This document shows positions 25,992-34,548 of a stretch of DNA of 64,000 nt, piece after piece (within the stretch, counting starts at the first letter, position 1; every line of letters begins with the position of its first letter). The notes below the pieces were generated by a model. That model did not search any database and was not told the origin of the DNA. It saw only the letters and a program-made list of their open reading frames with translations. The translations under genes were made by a program, and so were the position numbers. This DNA is from Pirellulales bacterium (GTDB taxonomy: Bacteria > Planctomycetota > Planctomycetia > Pirellulales > JADZDJ01), in the NCBI GenBank assembly GCA_035656635.1, contig DASRSD010000128.1:1-64000 (forward strand), given 5' to 3'.

Positions 25992-26894
25992 ATGGATTTC
26001 ATCGATCCGCACATTCACATGGTTTCGCGGACCACCGATGATTACGAGCTATTGGCCAAAATGGGCTGCGTGGCCCTCAGCGAGCCGGCGTTTTGGGCCG
26101 GCTTCGATCGCGGAAGCGTGGATGGATTTCAAGATTATTTTCGCCAGCTAACGCAGTTCGAGCCTAAGCGGGCCGCTTGGTATGGAATGGCGCATTTTAC
26201 GTGGTTGTGCATCAACGCCAAGGAAGCGGAGAACGTAAAACTTGCCCGCGAAGTAATTGCCATCATCCCGGAGTATTTACAGCTCCCCGGCGTGCTGGGA
26301 ATTGGCGAAATCGGCCTGAACAAAAACACACGGAATGAAGCCACCGTGTTTTTGGAGCACGTGCAGTTGGCCGAGCGGTTGGAGCAACAAATTCTCATCC
26401 ACACGCCGCACTTGGAAGATAAATACCAAGGGACCCGCATGATTTTAGACATGCTGGATGACTTTCCTCGACTGGACCATGGCCGGGTGCTGGTCGACCA
26501 CGTGGAAGAGCACACCATTGGCTTGGTGTTGGAGCGTGGCTATTGGGCCGGCATGACGCTGTACCCAGTCAGCAAATGCACGCCGCAGCGGGCCGCCGAC
26601 ATGGTGGAAATGTTCGGACCGCAGCGCCTACTGGTTAATTCAGCGGGCGATTGGGGGCCGTCCAAGCCTACGGCCGTGCCCGACTTTATTTTGACGATGC
26701 GCAAGCGCGGGCACCCCGAAGAGTTGATTCGGCAAATGGTGTATGAGAATCCGCTGCAATTTTTTCGTCAGAGCCGAAATTTTTCGCCCCCGGAGCGGAT
26801 AACCCTGTGTGTCACAAGCGACTTCGATGCCCAGGAAAAAAAATCCTTTGTGGCGCGCGAGAAAGTCTCCGGCGGCACGCGCGTTAATCCGTAA
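25992..26894 (+). CDS. TatD-family metal-dependent hydrolase, Ebo-cluster type
   Basis: An amidohydrolase-fold protein of 300 residues. Metal-site blocks are FIDPHIHM (H7, H9), LGIGEIGLN, ILIHTPHLED, VLVDHVEE and NSAGDWGPS. The opening FIDPHIHMVSRTTDDYELLA and SEPAFWAGFDRGSVDGFQDY match what I recall of the TatD-type hydrolase of the bacterial ebo gene clusters, whose product is thought to be a small-molecule signal or terpenoid-related compound; this is from memory and unchecked. No other ebo-type genes (UbiA-like prenyltransferase, dehydroquinate-synthase-like, sugar isomerase-like) are nearby. The last 35 residues, past FFRQSRNFS, are variable. Substrate unknown. Confidence 0.82.
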   Translation: MDFIDPHIHMVSRTTDDYELLAKMGCVALSEPAFWAGFDRGSVDGFQDYFRQLTQFEPKRAAWYGMAHFTWLCINAKEAENVKLAREVIAIIPEYLQLPGVLGIGEIGLNKNTRNEATVFLEHVQLAERLEQQILIHTPHLEDKYQGTRMILDMLDDFPRLDHGRVLVDHVEEHTIGLVLERGYWAGMTLYPVSKCTPQRAADMVEMFGPQRLLVNSAGDWGPSKPTAVPDFILTMRKRGHPEELIRQMVYENPLQFFRQSRNFSPPERITLCVTSDFDAQEKKSFVAREKVSGGTRVNP

Positions 26895-26914
26895 CGAACC
26901 AAGTTGCAGTAGCG

Positions 26915-28594
26915 TTACATCGAAGCGAAGTAGTTGTCGAGCGCATCGCTGGAAGCATTGGCATCCGCGTCATGCAGAACATGGAAGTGATGCAAGGCGC
27001 CTTCATCGCTGGAATCGGAAGCAAACGGCAGCGACGCATCATCGTAGTGCAACGACGTCGCCTGCATCGCTGAGGGATCGGCGAGGAAATCGGCATCCGA
27101 ATACTGTCCCGACGCCAAGGCATTGTCGGCTCCAAAAGCACCGCTGCCGGCATCGACAGTAGACGCTATAGCAGCGGCCGCGCCAACGTCGGAGCCGCCT
27201 TCGGTGGCCATCGATTTAGCGAAGAAATAAAATACCCCCGGACTATTACTCAATGCCGGACGGGTGGGCGTGACGACCGTCGAACCGTTGAATGCCACCA
27301 AACCTGAAACCACTAAATTCGCCGCTGGAGCGCCTAAGCCGGAAGCCAAGTCGTATCCTTGGCCAGCGATGTTGCCGATGTTGTTTCCTGTCACGATATC
27401 GTGGAAATCGGCGACGGGCAGCTTGTAAACGATCGATTGAATATTGGCCAACGGCCCCTTACCGCTTAAAGCCCGGCCCTGATCGGCAATTGCAATCAAC
27501 GCAGACCACTGCGGTGCGCCGGCGCTGGTGCCACCGATAATTTCCCAGGGAGTGGTGGCGCCAAAGACGGCAGCATCTCGCACGGCGAAACCGGTGTTTG
27601 GATCGGCATTGTAAGAAACATCAGGAGTACCCCGGCCGGTCAACGTAGGAAGTAGCCCGGCATTGGTTGCCGTGTCTTGATATTGATAATTCGGCACGCT
27701 CTCCAGTGGAACACCGTTTACGATTGCACTCTCGCCACCGCCGCCGGCGTCGCCAGGACCATCGTTCCAAACTACTTGACTGGAAATGCTGTTATTGGGC
27801 GTAAGTTTTAAGCTGGATCCGCCGACACTGAGAACATTCGGCGAGGCGGATGGATAAGAAGCGGGCGCGCCGGTATCACCGGCGGAAAATACAAACTGCA
27901 CGGGCGCATGGCCGCTAGGTGTGGTAAATGAAGAATCGAGCGTACTTTCCCCCAACCCTTCGCCGCCCCCCCAACTGTTCGACACCACAACTACACCGGG
28001 CTGGCTCTTTGCATAGATGTCGCCCGCCATCAAATTTGCAGTGCTGTTGTTAGCGGTTTCGACAAGTAGAATGCTCGCCCCCGGAGCGATGCTATGCGCC
28101 CACTCCACATCCAACGAGATTTCCACCGACCAATCTGCATTGGCAGGAGGCAGTTGGGCGGAGTTGGACGAGCCGTTTTGGTTGACAATTCTAAAGCTCG
28201 GAGGGTCGGGAATGCCGAATTGCGCGTCGAATGCCTTCAGGTCGGCCGCAATGGTGGGAGAGCTAAACGCGTCAACAATGGCAATCGTGGTTCCGCTGCC
28301 GGTGGCTTTGACGCCACCTGGGAAGGTAATGCTGTTAAAGCCGTAGGCTTGACGGATTTGAGCAGGCGTGAACCCCGTTGGTCCAGCCGTTTGGTGCGGC
28401 TTCAAAACGGCATAATCAGGGCTCATGAAGACGTCCGCCAAACTTGCTAGCGACGCGCTGACTGCCGATGCGCTTAGCACCTGTCGAACTTCGAGCGGTT
28501 CGAACCGGCATTGCCGCCAGGCGCAAGAACGCCGGCGATGGATTCGGTTCGTGAAACGCTGGCCGTGAATATGCGGATTTTTGCGACGCGCCAT
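26915..28594 (-). CDS. Sedolisin-like (S53) serine peptidase with LEPR-XLL export motif
   Basis: A 559-residue secreted protein. The basic N-terminus leads to FEPLEVRQVLSA (31-42), a variant of the planctomycete LEPR-XLL motif. Residues about 75-430 form an S53 domain: catalytic E158 and D162 in SVEISLDVEWAHS, oxyanion-region SNSWGGGEG, and nucleophile S357 in IIGGTSAGAPQWSALIA. The calcium-site end FHDIVTGNNIGN and GYDLASGLGAP is also present. The large pro-domain usual in kumamolisins is missing; only about 30 residues precede the catalytic core. A 125-residue Asp/Ser-rich extension follows. It converges on the TatD gene 20 bases away. Confidence 0.88.
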   Translation of the reverse strand: MARRKNPHIHGQRFTNRIHRRRSCAWRQCRFEPLEVRQVLSASAVSASLASLADVFMSPDYAVLKPHQTAGPTGFTPAQIRQAYGFNSITFPGGVKATGSGTTIAIVDAFSSPTIAADLKAFDAQFGIPDPPSFRIVNQNGSSNSAQLPPANADWSVEISLDVEWAHSIAPGASILLVETANNSTANLMAGDIYAKSQPGVVVVSNSWGGGEGLGESTLDSSFTTPSGHAPVQFVFSAGDTGAPASYPSASPNVLSVGGSSLKLTPNNSISSQVVWNDGPGDAGGGGESAIVNGVPLESVPNYQYQDTATNAGLLPTLTGRGTPDVSYNADPNTGFAVRDAAVFGATTPWEIIGGTSAGAPQWSALIAIADQGRALSGKGPLANIQSIVYKLPVADFHDIVTGNNIGNIAGQGYDLASGLGAPAANLVVSGLVAFNGSTVVTPTRPALSNSPGVFYFFAKSMATEGGSDVGAAAAIASTVDAGSGAFGADNALASGQYSDADFLADPSAMQATSLHYDDASLPFASDSSDEGALHHFHVLHDADANASSDALDNYFASM

Positions 28595-28732
28595 GTTGTG
28601 CTCTGCTCTGGTTAGTTGACAATCCTCAGCGGTCCCGCCAAAGACGAAGTCTCCCTACTGATTGGTGCAAGCGCCAATGATTTTGTTGTACTTACGATGA
28701 TTGCTCAGGTCAAATCGTTTTCCAACCAGGTC

Positions 28733-28845
28733 GTCGCCTAATTTCAAACAAATGTAGTGACGGCTGTCCCCAGCCGCTACGTCTTACTAGAGAAAACGGC
28801 TGCGAACAGCCGTCGCTACATTCTCGTTAAATCAAATTAGGCGAC
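28733..28845. mobile_element. MITE/REP-like palindromic element
   Basis: A 113-base element bounded by perfect 12-base inverted repeats, GTCGCCTAATTT (28733-28744) and its complement (28834-28845). Inside, a second pair of arms of 17 bases (28751-28767 and 28806-28822) matches with one G-T mismatch. Each inner arm also carries its own small hairpin, CGGCTG-TCCC-CAGCCG (28761-28776) and CGGCTG-CGAA-CAGCCG (28797-28812), so the whole can fold as a cruciform. It has no coding capacity and would need a transposase or RayT encoded elsewhere. I see no clear target-site duplication. Confidence 0.8.
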
Positions 28846-29344
28846 CTCCAACCAAGAATTCAGGGGGGAACTGGTTTTCGCGTTTAGGTCCCAAGCCGAC
28901 GGCAATCGGCTTATGGCCGAGGCTTATGGCTGATGGGAGAATGGGAGTGGATCGATTTGATCCAGGCTATAGAGAAGGCAAGCCCGTAATTATCCGATAG
29001 TGCCCGCTTTCGTCCAAGAGGATTTCTTCGGCTCCGCTTGGCTGCCGGACACAGCGCACAAACACCGCGTACAAACCTCGCCAACCGGCCGGATTTCGCT
29101 TGACATTGCCGCAAGTGTTGACGACACTGGAAGTTTATGCGTAGCCCTTAGGGGCGCTATCGCATCAGGCAACGCGTTGAGTTGTGACGAAACGGCTGCG
29201 GTCCGACCAGCATGCGCCACGGGGTCGCGTGCAATCTGCAGTAGCTTCGCCACAATTGCCAAAGGGATGGACTCCGATCGCGGATGCTAGCTGCTTTCGA
29301 TGTACACCCTTGATGCCCCTTCGACCAATCTATAGGCAAAGACC
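28846..29344. other. 500-base region upstream of the first giant gene
   Basis: Between the MITE-like element and the giant gene at 29345. A 96-codon plus-strand frame (29000-29290) and overlapping frames on the other strand lack ribosome sites, and none resembles a known protein. The region is probably the promoter and leader of the giant gene, but no clear -35/-10 pair stands out. With the MITE the whole gap is 750 bases. Confidence 0.5.
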
Positions 29345-32300
29345 ATGCTCCCGGAACAGCGCGGCTTGTTAACATCGTTTTTTAATCGGTTTCGCTCCAA
29401 GCGGCGCAGCGGCTGTAATACAGCCAGCAGCAGTAAACGCCGCAAGCAAGGCTTTGCGCGGCTCACGCAGTTGGAATCACTGGAAGATCGTCGGATGCTG
29501 ACGGCGACTCTGTACGTCGATTTTGGCCAACGATTGGGGAACGTTTCTCTCCCAGAAGATACCGTAGTTGATGGCGCGGCGGGCTGGTCTACCTTGGGGT
29601 TAGCTATTACGGCTAACAATCCGGTCGATTGGGTTTTTGGACCCGAGTTTCCCTACGCAGGCAATCCAACAATCACCTATACACCATTAAATATTCCGCA
29701 GAACTTGCCGACCAGCGTTTTCGATCCCGGCCCCGATCCTGCGGGAAGCCCGATTCAATTTCCAATTGGGCCGACATTGCCGCTGAGCGTTCAAGCAGCG
29801 GTTGAAAATTCAATTTTAGAGATTTTAGCCCGCGAAGTTGCGCCTTTTGACATGAATGTTGAGCTAGCGACCTCGCCGAACCTCGCCGCTGCTAGAGCGC
29901 TGTTAGCTTCTAATAATCGGCTCACCGATCCTAATCAAACTCTCGCCAACCCACCCAATGCGAATCTGTACAATCTGACCACTGCAAACCCCAAAGGATT
30001 TGTTCCCCCGGGCTTCGATGGCACACGGTTGAATACTCAGGCGGGCTTTACCTATGCTGCGTTAGGTTCCCCGGTAGGCACGCAGGACGTGTACATTTTG
30101 GTCGGCGGTTGGACCATTGGGGGCCAGGATGTCGGTGGACCGACACAAACCAACAGTCTTGGTTTTTCGGAACCGCACGGATTCACAACAACCATCGATC
30201 CTAACGATCCACTGTTTGGAGCCACGCCGGGCAACCCCATGGCGATGCCGCCGGTACCACCGACGCAGGCCATCCCCATCACTTATTCTGATGCCGGAGT
30301 GGCCGTCGATGCTGCCCAAATTTTGCAGCGAGCCTTGGCCGGGAGTTTGAAGCTGGACACGGCGATTTCCACGATTGCTGCGCAAATGGCGGCCATCACC
30401 TATGGCGGTGCATATGTCTTTACCGATCCGACAACGATGGTGCAGACCGAGGAGATTTTAGAGCACACCAATACCGGTGTCGCCAGTCCGGCAAATCCAT
30501 TCAGTGATCCGGATGTCAGTTTGCTCACCAGTTCTGACATCATGCGTGAGGGACCTGCCGAAAACGGACTTCCCGCCCCAACATTGAACAATGTTTCGGT
30601 GTTCACGCGGATGCCGCTGATGATTGGCGACGGCAACCAAGTTCCCACATTCGTGCAGAACGCTTACGACTTTTTCGCTAATGACCCCGATGTTGGGGCG
30701 CAATTGGGCACAGACCTCAATGCCCTGTCAGGATTTCCATTTAGTAAAGTGGCGTTTGTCACCGGCTCGGGAGCATTCGACGACGTTTCGATCACGAACG
30801 ATTTGGCAAATCCTGGAATGGCGCTGGTCACGGTGAATGCCTACCGCGACGCCACGTTTTCGCCAAACTCCTTTATTACGACATTTTCTTATGACGTCGA
30901 TTTAACGCCGGGTTTATTAACGACCAACGTGTTGCTGATTGAGCTGGGCAACAGCAATGATCAGCTCGACATTGATCCCTCGACAGCGAACCTGGCGGGC
31001 ACGGAAATTCTGGTGTTCGGCGGCGGTGGTGTGGATAACATGTCGCTGTTGGACAATGGCACGGATAGCATTTCGATGGCCCCCGAAAATGTGGACTTCT
31101 TTGAATATAGCCAAGTTGAACGCTTTGAAACCCAGCTGCAAATCAGCAATGGCGTAATCATTTTGGCGGATGAATTTGACGACACCAGCATTTTCCATTT
31201 GGAGGGCTTCAACTCGCTCACGTACACGATGCCGGAGTTTTTGGGAGACAATTTTTCGCTGACCGCGGAAGCCGGCTCGTCGCTGCCTTTGCCGCCTTCC
31301 AATAGCAGCGTTGACATGCTGTTGGACGGCACCGCAGGTCCGACCGCGGCCTCCCCGCTGATCAGCGTATGCAATGTAGAAATTACGGATGTTCCAAACG
31401 TTCTGATTCAGGATCCGATCGGCAGTTTTGCTGATACGTTTAGCATTACTTCCGATTTGGGTTTCTCGGATGGAATGCAAAATATTGAAATCAATTTGGG
31501 TCCCGGTGACGACACCCTCAATTTGTTTGGGACCGATTTCGCCTTCCAGGTTCCGGGGGGGGCGTTTACGTATGACGGTGGTTTGGGCACAGACACCATC
31601 AATGCCGAGGGTGATACCGACTGGGCCTTGTCCGATACCGAATTGACCGGCGCGGCCAGCGGGCTGGATTTGATTTGCCAGAACGTGGAAAACGCCAGCA
31701 TTACGGGCGGATTCAGCGACAATACGCTGGAAGTCGACAGTTGGGCTGGTCAGGCCAAGTTGGATGGCATGGAAGGCAACGACACGATTATCATTGGCGA
31801 TACGGTCAGCAGCGTTGTCAGCGGCAACATTACCGCCTTTGGCGGCGACGGGAACGATACCTTCTACGTCAATTCGTTTGTGCCCGGTTTCGATCCCATT
31901 ACGGGGACCATTAACACGTTGACCTTGAGCGGCGACAACGGCAACGACAATTTCATTCTGGGCAGAGACGCCATTAGCGGAGCGGGCGATTTGAACTCCA
32001 TCACCGGCAACGTCAACGTTACGGGAGTATCTGGCAACGATACGCTTACGCTGAACGATGCAAATTCCTCTGCAATCACAGTGCCCAACTACACGGTCGG
32101 CGCCAACTTTGTGACCGATGACGCTGGATTTGGACAAGCGAATTTCGACAATACCATCAAGAATCTAAAGATCATTGGGTCGACCGGAGCCAACGTGTTT
32201 GATGTCACGCCGAACCGTTCGACGAACATCAACATTGACGGCAACGATCCGCCATTCCCCCAACTGCCCGGAACCGGCGATGCGCTGGTCATTGAATTTT

Positions 32301-34081
32301 CGGGCGTTCAAGGGCAACAGTTGACGAAAGATAACCCGGCCGATGGCGGCGGTCGCTGGACATTCACCAGCGGTCAAAAGCCGGTCGTCTTCAGCAACAT
32401 CGAGGATTTGCAATCGTTCAATCCGTTGCAAAACGTTCCCTTGGTCGCCACGGGCGCGGTGGCGGGCAGTGGCAGCAAACCACTAGTTAAGGTTTATAAC
32501 GCCAGCAACAACGCGTTGCTGTTTAGCTTCTACGCCTTTGAGTCAACATTCACGGGCGGAGCCCGCGTGACCATTGCCAACGTCTTCGATAGCTTTGGCG
32601 CCCTGAGTGACGTCGAGCTGATCGTGGCGCCCGGAACGGGGCGCGTTGGCGAGGTGAAAGTTTACGACGGTCTGAAATTGTTGGCCGCTGCGCCATCTAA
32701 TTCCACACACCTGGTGGCTAATCCCGATGCGGATTTGATCAGTGACACGAGCGTGGCTTCCTCCAGTTTCTCGACGGTTCATAGCAGCAAAAACGCCAGC
32801 GCCGCCGGATTGGCAATTGGCGATGCGGTGGGCGGAACGAACGTTGCCGCAGGAACAACTATTAGTGCCATAAACGCCGCCGGCACCGGCCTCACGCTGT
32901 TTCCGAAAGCCACTGTTTCGGCCACGGCCAATGTCGTTGTGGGAGACTTGGTTAGCGCGACCATGACTGCCGGTAGCCAAGATGTTATGGTGGCCGATAC
33001 TTCCAGCCTCTCAATTGGCGACGCGGTTTTCGGAGCAAATATTCCGGCCGGGGCTACGATTATCGCCATTCCCGATCTCAACGATTTCTTGCTTTCGGCT
33101 CCTGCCACGGGTAACAGCACAAATAACGTGGTCATTGGTTCAATTGTGCTGAGTCTGAAGACTACAAAGAACAGTACCGCTGCAACCGTTTCCAGCGTTG
33201 TAAGCCTGGGCGGGTTGGTCGTGGGTCAATCGATTGTGGGGACCGATATTCCGTCGGACACGACCATTACCGCCATGAAAATTGGGCCGGCGCACACCAT
33301 TGCCGTCACGCTGTCGGCGGTGGCCAGTAGCACGGGCATATTTACCGCGTCGAACGCCGGGTTCTTGCCCGAGGGCGCCGCTTACAAAAGCGGCTTGTAC
33401 TTGGCGACAGGCGATTTCAACGGAGACGGCGCCGCAGACATCGTCACTTCGCGTTCCACAGGCGTTCCCATGGTCCGCGTGTTCGACGGTCTAACCTTTA
33501 CGCCGATGCTTTCGCCGGGCTTGGGGTTGCCCGTCGCGTTTAATCCCTACACCAGCAAATTCACGACGGGCGCTCAAATCGCCGTGGGAGATGTTGACGG
33601 CGATGGAATGCCTGATATTGTTACCGCGCCGGGCACTTCCCAATCTGCCCAAATCAAAGTGTTCAGCTTCAGCACGCTGGAAGATGATTTGGACGATCGG
33701 ATGACGCTGGCGCCGGTCAACTCCTTCCAGGGCTTTACGTCGGCGTTTAAAGGCGGAGTTTCCTTGGCGCTAGGCGATATTAACGGCGATGGCGTCGACG
33801 AAATTATGCTGGGAGCGGGCAGCGGCGGCGGCTCCAAGGTGCAAGTTTTCGACAACTTCGGCGACTTGATCAACCAGTTTGCGACCTTCACCAGCGGCAA
33901 CATTAATGCTCCGTTGTCGATCGCAACGGTCAATATCAACGGCACGGATGAACTGTTTGTCGGACAAGGCCTAGTCGGAAAAACGCATTTAGTGGAAGGG
34001 TTCAATCCACTTACCGGCAAGCTCGTCGATACGTTCCTCGAAGCCGATCCGGCAATGGCCGCGGGAGTATTTTTGGGTTAA
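29345..34081 (+). CDS. Giant LEPR-XLL surface protein with degenerate metzincin-like and FG-GAP domains (paralogue 1)
   Basis: An exported 1578-residue protein. A distinctive start (MLPEQRGLLTSFFNRFR) and basic linker lead to the export motif QLESLEDRRMLTA (42-54). Residues about 55-480 resemble a metzincin domain (VAPFDMNVELATSPN; Met-turn-like DIMREG at 398-403), but the zinc helix HExxHxxGxxH is not present. The middle (about 480-1010) consists of beta-rich Asp/Gly repeats (GNDTIIIGD, GDDTLNLFG). The C-terminal third has FG-GAP calcium-binding loops (GDFNGDGAADIV, GDVDGDGMPDIV, GDINGDGVDEIM), interrupted by a three-unit repeat. Likely a cell-surface adhesin or matrix protein. The next gene is its paralogue. 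Confidence 0.85.
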   Translation: MLPEQRGLLTSFFNRFRSKRRSGCNTASSSKRRKQGFARLTQLESLEDRRMLTATLYVDFGQRLGNVSLPEDTVVDGAAGWSTLGLAITANNPVDWVFGPEFPYAGNPTITYTPLNIPQNLPTSVFDPGPDPAGSPIQFPIGPTLPLSVQAAVENSILEILAREVAPFDMNVELATSPNLAAARALLASNNRLTDPNQTLANPPNANLYNLTTANPKGFVPPGFDGTRLNTQAGFTYAALGSPVGTQDVYILVGGWTIGGQDVGGPTQTNSLGFSEPHGFTTTIDPNDPLFGATPGNPMAMPPVPPTQAIPITYSDAGVAVDAAQILQRALAGSLKLDTAISTIAAQMAAITYGGAYVFTDPTTMVQTEEILEHTNTGVASPANPFSDPDVSLLTSSDIMREGPAENGLPAPTLNNVSVFTRMPLMIGDGNQVPTFVQNAYDFFANDPDVGAQLGTDLNALSGFPFSKVAFVTGSGAFDDVSITNDLANPGMALVTVNAYRDATFSPNSFITTFSYDVDLTPGLLTTNVLLIELGNSNDQLDIDPSTANLAGTEILVFGGGGVDNMSLLDNGTDSISMAPENVDFFEYSQVERFETQLQISNGVIILADEFDDTSIFHLEGFNSLTYTMPEFLGDNFSLTAEAGSSLPLPPSNSSVDMLLDGTAGPTAASPLISVCNVEITDVPNVLIQDPIGSFADTFSITSDLGFSDGMQNIEINLGPGDDTLNLFGTDFAFQVPGGAFTYDGGLGTDTINAEGDTDWALSDTELTGAASGLDLICQNVENASITGGFSDNTLEVDSWAGQAKLDGMEGNDTIIIGDTVSSVVSGNITAFGGDGNDTFYVNSFVPGFDPITGTINTLTLSGDNGNDNFILGRDAISGAGDLNSITGNVNVTGVSGNDTLTLNDANSSAITVPNYTVGANFVTDDAGFGQANFDNTIKNLKIIGSTGANVFDVTPNRSTNINIDGNDPPFPQLPGTGDALVIEFSGVQGQQLTKDNPADGGGRWTFTSGQKPVVFSNIEDLQSFNPLQNVPLVATGAVAGSGSKPLVKVYNASNNALLFSFYAFESTFTGGARVTIANVFDSFGALSDVELIVAPGTGRVGEVKVYDGLKLLAAAPSNSTHLVANPDADLISDTSVASSSFSTVHSSKNASAAGLAIGDAVGGTNVAAGTTISAINAAGTGLTLFPKATVSATANVVVGDLVSATMTAGSQDVMVADTSSLSIGDAVFGANIPAGATIIAIPDLNDFLLSAPATGNSTNNVVIGSIVLSLKTTKNSTAATVSSVVSLGGLVVGQSIVGTDIPSDTTITAMKIGPAHTIAVTLSAVASSTGIFTASNAGFLPEGAAYKSGLYLATGDFNGDGAADIVTSRSTGVPMVRVFDGLTFTPMLSPGLGLPVAFNPYTSKFTTGAQIAVGDVDGDGMPDIVTAPGTSQSAQIKVFSFSTLEDDLDDRMTLAPVNSFQGFTSAFKGGVSLALGDINGDGVDEIMLGAGSGGGSKVQVFDNFGDLINQFATFTSGNINAPLSIATVNINGTDELFVGQGLVGKTHLVEGFNPLTGKLVDTFLEADPAMAAGVFLG
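32755..33345 (+). repeat. Three 64-residue protein repeats inserted in the FG-GAP region
   Basis: Three consecutive units of roughly 193-207 bases (about 32755-32945, 32946-33138, 33139-33345). Each contains a motif of the form IGDAVxGxNIPAGTTIxAI: IGDAVGGTNVAAGTTISAIN, IGDAVFGANIPAGATIIAIP and VGQSIVGTDIPSDTTITAMK. They interrupt the stretch that in paralogue 2 passes directly from NPNAAILTDIT into an FG-GAP loop. Similar GxGIPxGTxV repeats are known in phage tail proteins and adhesins. Confidence 0.75.
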
Positions 34082-34548
34082 CGTGGTCGCCATGACGGCG
34101 GCCAAGCTGAATTCTTCCTGCCCCGAGGGGAAAAGGCGTTTTTTCAGGGAAAATCGGCGGTTTAATCAGAATTGTCGGAACTTTCATCATACTTATTGCG
34201 TTATTTAGAAAGCGCGTGCGTGTCAACGTTTTGCCGGGGTGGGATTTGCTTGACACCATGATTTGGCCTGATGAAACTAAAACTATGCGCGGCCAAGGGG
34301 CGCTGCGCGTAGAGGCACCCGGGAGATAGTTACGGAACAGACCGATTGGGCCCCCGCTAAGGGCCAATCGTTTTTGGGCGAAAATGCCTGTACACTTACG
34401 ACCAAAGTGGCACAGGCGGAGTGAAACAGTTGCGTCCCTCGCGGCGTGGCTGAAATTCTTCAACGAGTTCGCCCTGTCTGTCGGTTGCCACAACCCTGAT
34501 TGACCCGCGTTGAATTCACCCACTTTGGCCTTGTCCCACGGTATTGCC
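34082..34548. other. 470-base intergenic region between the giant paralogues
   Basis: No gene seen. It contains the intrinsic terminator at 34343-34376, leaving about 170 bases before the second giant gene, so each paralogue probably has its own promoter. A minus-strand frame over this region (34011-34601) is a shadow that overlaps both genes. Confidence 0.6.
34343..34376 (+). terminator. Intrinsic terminator between the giant paralogues
   Basis: CGATTGGGCCC (34343-34353) pairs with GGGCCAATCG (34361-34370) with one bulged G, giving a ten-pair stem and a seven-base loop. TTTTTG follows directly. This is the best stem plus T-tract in the window. It lies 260 bases after the stop of the first giant gene, leaving an unusually long 3' untranslated region if it serves that gene. 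Confidence 0.6.

Noticed and set aside
29000-29290. 96-codon frame upstream of the first giant gene
   Set aside because: No ribosome site, no known motif, and overlapping frames on the other strand are equally long.
30917-32137. 406-codon minus-strand frame opposite the first giant gene
   Set aside because: Shadow of the repetitive Asp/Gly codons in the giant gene; composition is atypical and there is no ribosome site.
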